NCBI RefSeq assembly: GCF_000722635.1
Contig: NZ_JOKH01000002.1
Coordinates: forward strand, 313,122 to 357,686
Direction of reading: 5' to 3'
DNA: 44,565 nucleotides
DNA from: Endozoicomonas numazuensis
Lineage (GTDB): Bacteria; Pseudomonadota; Gammaproteobacteria; Pseudomonadales; Endozoicomonadaceae
A model generated the notes under the pieces. That model made no database searches. It was not told the origin of the DNA and saw only the letters and a list, made by a program, of their open reading frames with translations. Below, piece after piece: positions 42,485 through 44,565 of the stretch (position 1 is the stretch's first letter; each line of letters begins with the position of its first letter). The position numbers and the translations under genes are program-made.

Positions 42485-42859
42485 ATGGGCCTATTTTCAT
42501 CACTTTTAGCCATTGCCATGTTCATATGTTTTCTCGCATGCATTATGTTTGTTGTTTTCGGACAGGTCACAGTAAGAAAACTCAGAAAAAAACCGGAAAC
42601 AAAGGATGCTCTTGGTACTGAGTTTGCCAGCGGTTGGGATATCCTTAATGTAGCAGGAGCCTTGTCGACCCCTAGGTTCTTGAATAAAAAAATGGAGTCC
42701 AGTCCTCTGGCTTTTTTACGTGCAGATTCCGCCTTGCTGTATAAACATACCAGTCGGCTGGATCGAATACTGGGTAGAATATTCTTCATCTTATATTCTA
42801 CCTCTGGATTTATGTTCATTGGATTGATGATTCTAGACTTATTAGGTTTTTTTGATTGA
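42485..42859 (+). CDS. Small membrane protein, putative immunity partner
   Basis: A 124-residue protein with a membrane helix at about residues 4-27 (FSSLLAIAMFICFLACIMFV) and another at about 99-123 (IFFILYSTSGFMFIGLMILD), with a basic loop between. It starts two bases after the toxin-like gene and is almost certainly co-translated. Immunity proteins against pore-forming toxins are typically small inner-membrane proteins of this kind. The family is not recognised. Confidence 0.5.
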   Translation: MGLFSSLLAIAMFICFLACIMFVVFGQVTVRKLRKKPETKDALGTEFASGWDILNVAGALSTPRFLNKKMESSPLAFLRADSALLYKHTSRLDRILGRIFFILYSTSGFMFIGLMILDLLGFFD

Positions 42860-42887
42860 AAGCCACACTCCAAGTATCCATAAAGTC

Positions 42888-42912
42888 GTGAAGATTCATA
42901 ACGAATCTTCAC
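42888..42912. repeat. 10-bp inverted repeat at the 3' end of integrase 2
   Basis: GTGAAGATTC (42888-42897) and GAATCTTCAC (42903-42912) are perfect arms around ATAAC, overlapping the integrase stop codon. No T-run follows on either strand. It may serve both converging genes as a terminator or be a recombination site, in parallel with the inverted repeat at integrase 1. Confidence 0.5.
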
Positions 42913-44080
42913 CCTTGTACATAGCCTTCGGGTTATTCCCTTGTGCGGCATTCTCACCCCAGAAACCAGCTTCTATCTCCTTGCAGCGACTCCAAAGATC
43001 AGGCGGATCTTTATGAATCAAGTGAGTATATCGCCGTAAGTTATCCCAGGTTTTATGTCCGCTTCTGATGGCTACTTCCGGAATACTCATATTCTGTTCA
43101 AACAGTCGGGAAATGCCATCATGCCGGAATGAATGAAAACGAAGCTCAGGAAAGCCCAGCTCTTTGGTTCGGTCGGAAAAACGGGTCGCTATTGTGTTTG
43201 CCCGGTATGGAAATATTCGGTCTTCTCCCTTGAACCTTGGTTGCAAAGCAATAATTTCCAGACACTCTTTTGAAAGCGGCACTTTATGGTGGTTGCCGTA
43301 TTTCTTCTTTGGATCTTTTCGATCCCGAACGATCACAAAACCATTCTCAACGTCCAGATCACTGTGCCTGATCCGGCAAATTTCTCCTTCACGGAAACTG
43401 CTGTAGATACTGAACAGCATCAAATGGTGGTAAGGCACTGTTGCTCTGGCTAATGGATAACCTTTTAAAAAGCTCTCATACAGCTCGTAAACCTGAACTT
43501 CTGTAGGCCGAGTATCATCTTCCTTGGACTTACCTACCAGTTTCATTCTCCAGAGCTCCTTCATCACTTCGTCTGTGATGAATTTCCGGAAGTAAAGGCG
43601 CAACCTTTTCTGCCAATCCAGCGCCCTTCTCAGCACTGAAACATAGAGATGGTTGGTCGCAGGAGCAACGGTCTGGATACGCTCATCCAGAATATCGATC
43701 AGATCAGAATCCAATATCTCGTTGGAGCGCTTCTCACCGAGCCAGCTCTTTTCCCAGAACTTGATGGCCTGTAAATCCCGGTAGCTGATTCTTTGATCTT
43801 CAGGCAATGATTCCTGCTTTTTACGGTAGTGAGCCAGGTACTCCTTTAACTTGATGTCTCCGGTTCGGGATTTGGAAGACTCATATTTCAGGCTTTCCTG
43901 CTCTGATTTCTCGGCCTGTTCCAACATCTCTTTTTCTACCTGCTTTGCCCAGGCTTTTCCGGATGTGCTGTCTGGAAAGGTCAGACTTTCATGGGCGGAA
44001 AAGTTTTGCTTACGAACTGACACCTGATAGATGTAGACCATTCCCTTCTTTCTTTTTCTTCTTTGGCATTGAATTGTCAT
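42896..44080 (-). CDS. Tyrosine recombinase (integrase 2)
   Basis: A 394-residue paralogue of integrase 1, with catalytic motifs SSFREGEICRI (Arg), FHSFRHDGISRL (HxxR) and SGHKTWDNLRRYTHL (His and Tyr nucleophile). The ATG at 44080 is chosen because it gives MTIQCQRRKRKKGMVYIYQ, aligned to the N-terminus of integrase 1; the longer frame from 44140 adds 20 residues without support. Its C-terminal tail (GENAAQGNNPKAMYKG) differs from integrase 1 and from the scars. It lies between the toxin pair and the second IS1-type repeat and may have carried the toxin cassette. Confidence 0.9.
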   Translation of the reverse strand: MTIQCQRRKRKKGMVYIYQVSVRKQNFSAHESLTFPDSTSGKAWAKQVEKEMLEQAEKSEQESLKYESSKSRTGDIKLKEYLAHYRKKQESLPEDQRISYRDLQAIKFWEKSWLGEKRSNEILDSDLIDILDERIQTVAPATNHLYVSVLRRALDWQKRLRLYFRKFITDEVMKELWRMKLVGKSKEDDTRPTEVQVYELYESFLKGYPLARATVPYHHLMLFSIYSSFREGEICRIRHSDLDVENGFVIVRDRKDPKKKYGNHHKVPLSKECLEIIALQPRFKGEDRIFPYRANTIATRFSDRTKELGFPELRFHSFRHDGISRLFEQNMSIPEVAIRSGHKTWDNLRRYTHLIHKDPPDLWSRCKEIEAGFWGENAAQGNNPKAMYKGEDSL

Positions 44081-44239
44081 ATAACACCATAGTCGTATTA
44101 TTGTGATGAGCGCAGTATGCAAAACAGTATGCAATCGCACTTAGCTTATAGGGTATTATTGTGCCTTTTGGTGCCTAATCAGGCAAAACAACCCTATAAA
44201 AATCAATAAGTTAGACTATTATACTAATTATCTAATGAA

Positions 44240-44565
44240 ATGTGGTATGAGTTTCACGAAATGGATTTTGACACGGATACCAACGACTTAGAGGATTGAC
44301 GTTGGTCTTTGGGGACCAACCCCTTTGGTTCTCAACAGTCTGATGCACCACGAGACAGGAGCCATTCCGGATTATGTTTTTGGCAAACGCAGGGACAAGG
44401 TTTTCAAGAAACCTAAGGATTATTGGAGCCCTTTGGCATTGGGTGCTTTTATACCGATAACTGGGGAGCGTAATATTGACCAGGAAAAGCACACGGTAGA
44501 CAAAAGGAATACACAAAAAATTGAGTGCACAAACCTGAATCTGAGAACTTATATTAAACGACTGA
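44240..44565 (+). repeat. Direct repeat copy 2 (MWYEFH tail + IS1 remnant), cut by window edge
   Basis: Near-identical to 36418-36743. It begins with MWYEFHEMDFDTDTNDLED and stop, then the hairpin GTTGGTC/GACCAAC, then the IS1-type frame up to RTYIKRL at the edge. Together with copy 1 it brackets the F-box, csp, toxin and integrase 2 segment. The intergenic stretch 44081-44239 carries the integrase 2 upstream region and no gene. Confidence 0.85.

Overview
The window looks like chromosome of a marine, host-associated gammaproteobacterium, probably Endozoicomonas-like. That is inferred from F-type (SXT/R391-style) conjugation genes, dense degraded insertion sequences, a cold-shock gene and a eukaryote-like F-box protein; there is no rRNA, tRNA or taxonomic marker. 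The whole window reads as accessory DNA: a conjugative-element arm, a stacked defence island, scars of several integrations and a candidate effector/toxin segment.

Layout. (1) 1-8663: partial antitoxin/excisionase-like gene (-), then a tight + strand transfer cluster traL-traE-traK-traB-traV-traA-traI-like-traD-DUF4400-traF-like, ended by a PrtN-like regulator. The usual traC/W/U/N/H/G genes are absent from the window. (2) 8664-22293: a long, tightly packed operon: TerY-like vWA protein, PP2C phosphatase, Ser/Thr kinase with zinc ribbon, very large SF1 helicase, a winged-helix protein with a HEPN-like Rx4H motif, a coiled-coil McrB-like AAA+ GTPase/ATPase, a DUF2357 (McrC-like) protein and a sigma54 activator with a CARF-like sensor domain. 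In front of it lie a 17-bp palindrome, a perfect IHF consensus and a -24/-12 promoter in the order expected for sigma54 control, so the last gene probably senses a signal and switches on the whole operon. (3) 22346-28520: tyrosine integrase 1 (-), a deleted group II intron, a 137-bp MITE with target duplication, a truncated csp gene, an AbiE toxin-antitoxin pair bracketed by two relics of an integrase 3' end, and a broken ISL3 transposase. (4) 28540-36185: complete Wadjet (JetABCD) anti-plasmid system (-), then a wrecked OLD/AAA_21-type ATPase gene. (5) 36418-44565: IS1-family remnant, a Sec-exported 979-residue F-box/beta-propeller-like protein whose start is preceded by four 18-bp repeats, an eutB-like fragment, intact csp with its terminator and a group II intron 5' fragment, a candidate membrane-active toxin with a putative immunity protein, integrase 2 (-), and a second copy of the IS1-type segment running off the end.

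How it fits together. The Ter/McrBC-like operon, AbiE and Wadjet are three independent anti-foreign-DNA or abortive systems placed next to integrases and integrase scars, consistent with repeated site-specific loading of cargo. The F-box protein and the toxin pair suggest interaction with a eukaryotic host and with competing bacteria. Most promising as under-described biology: the sigma54/CARF-controlled TerY-McrBC-HEPN operon and the F-box/propeller protein with its repeat-based leader.
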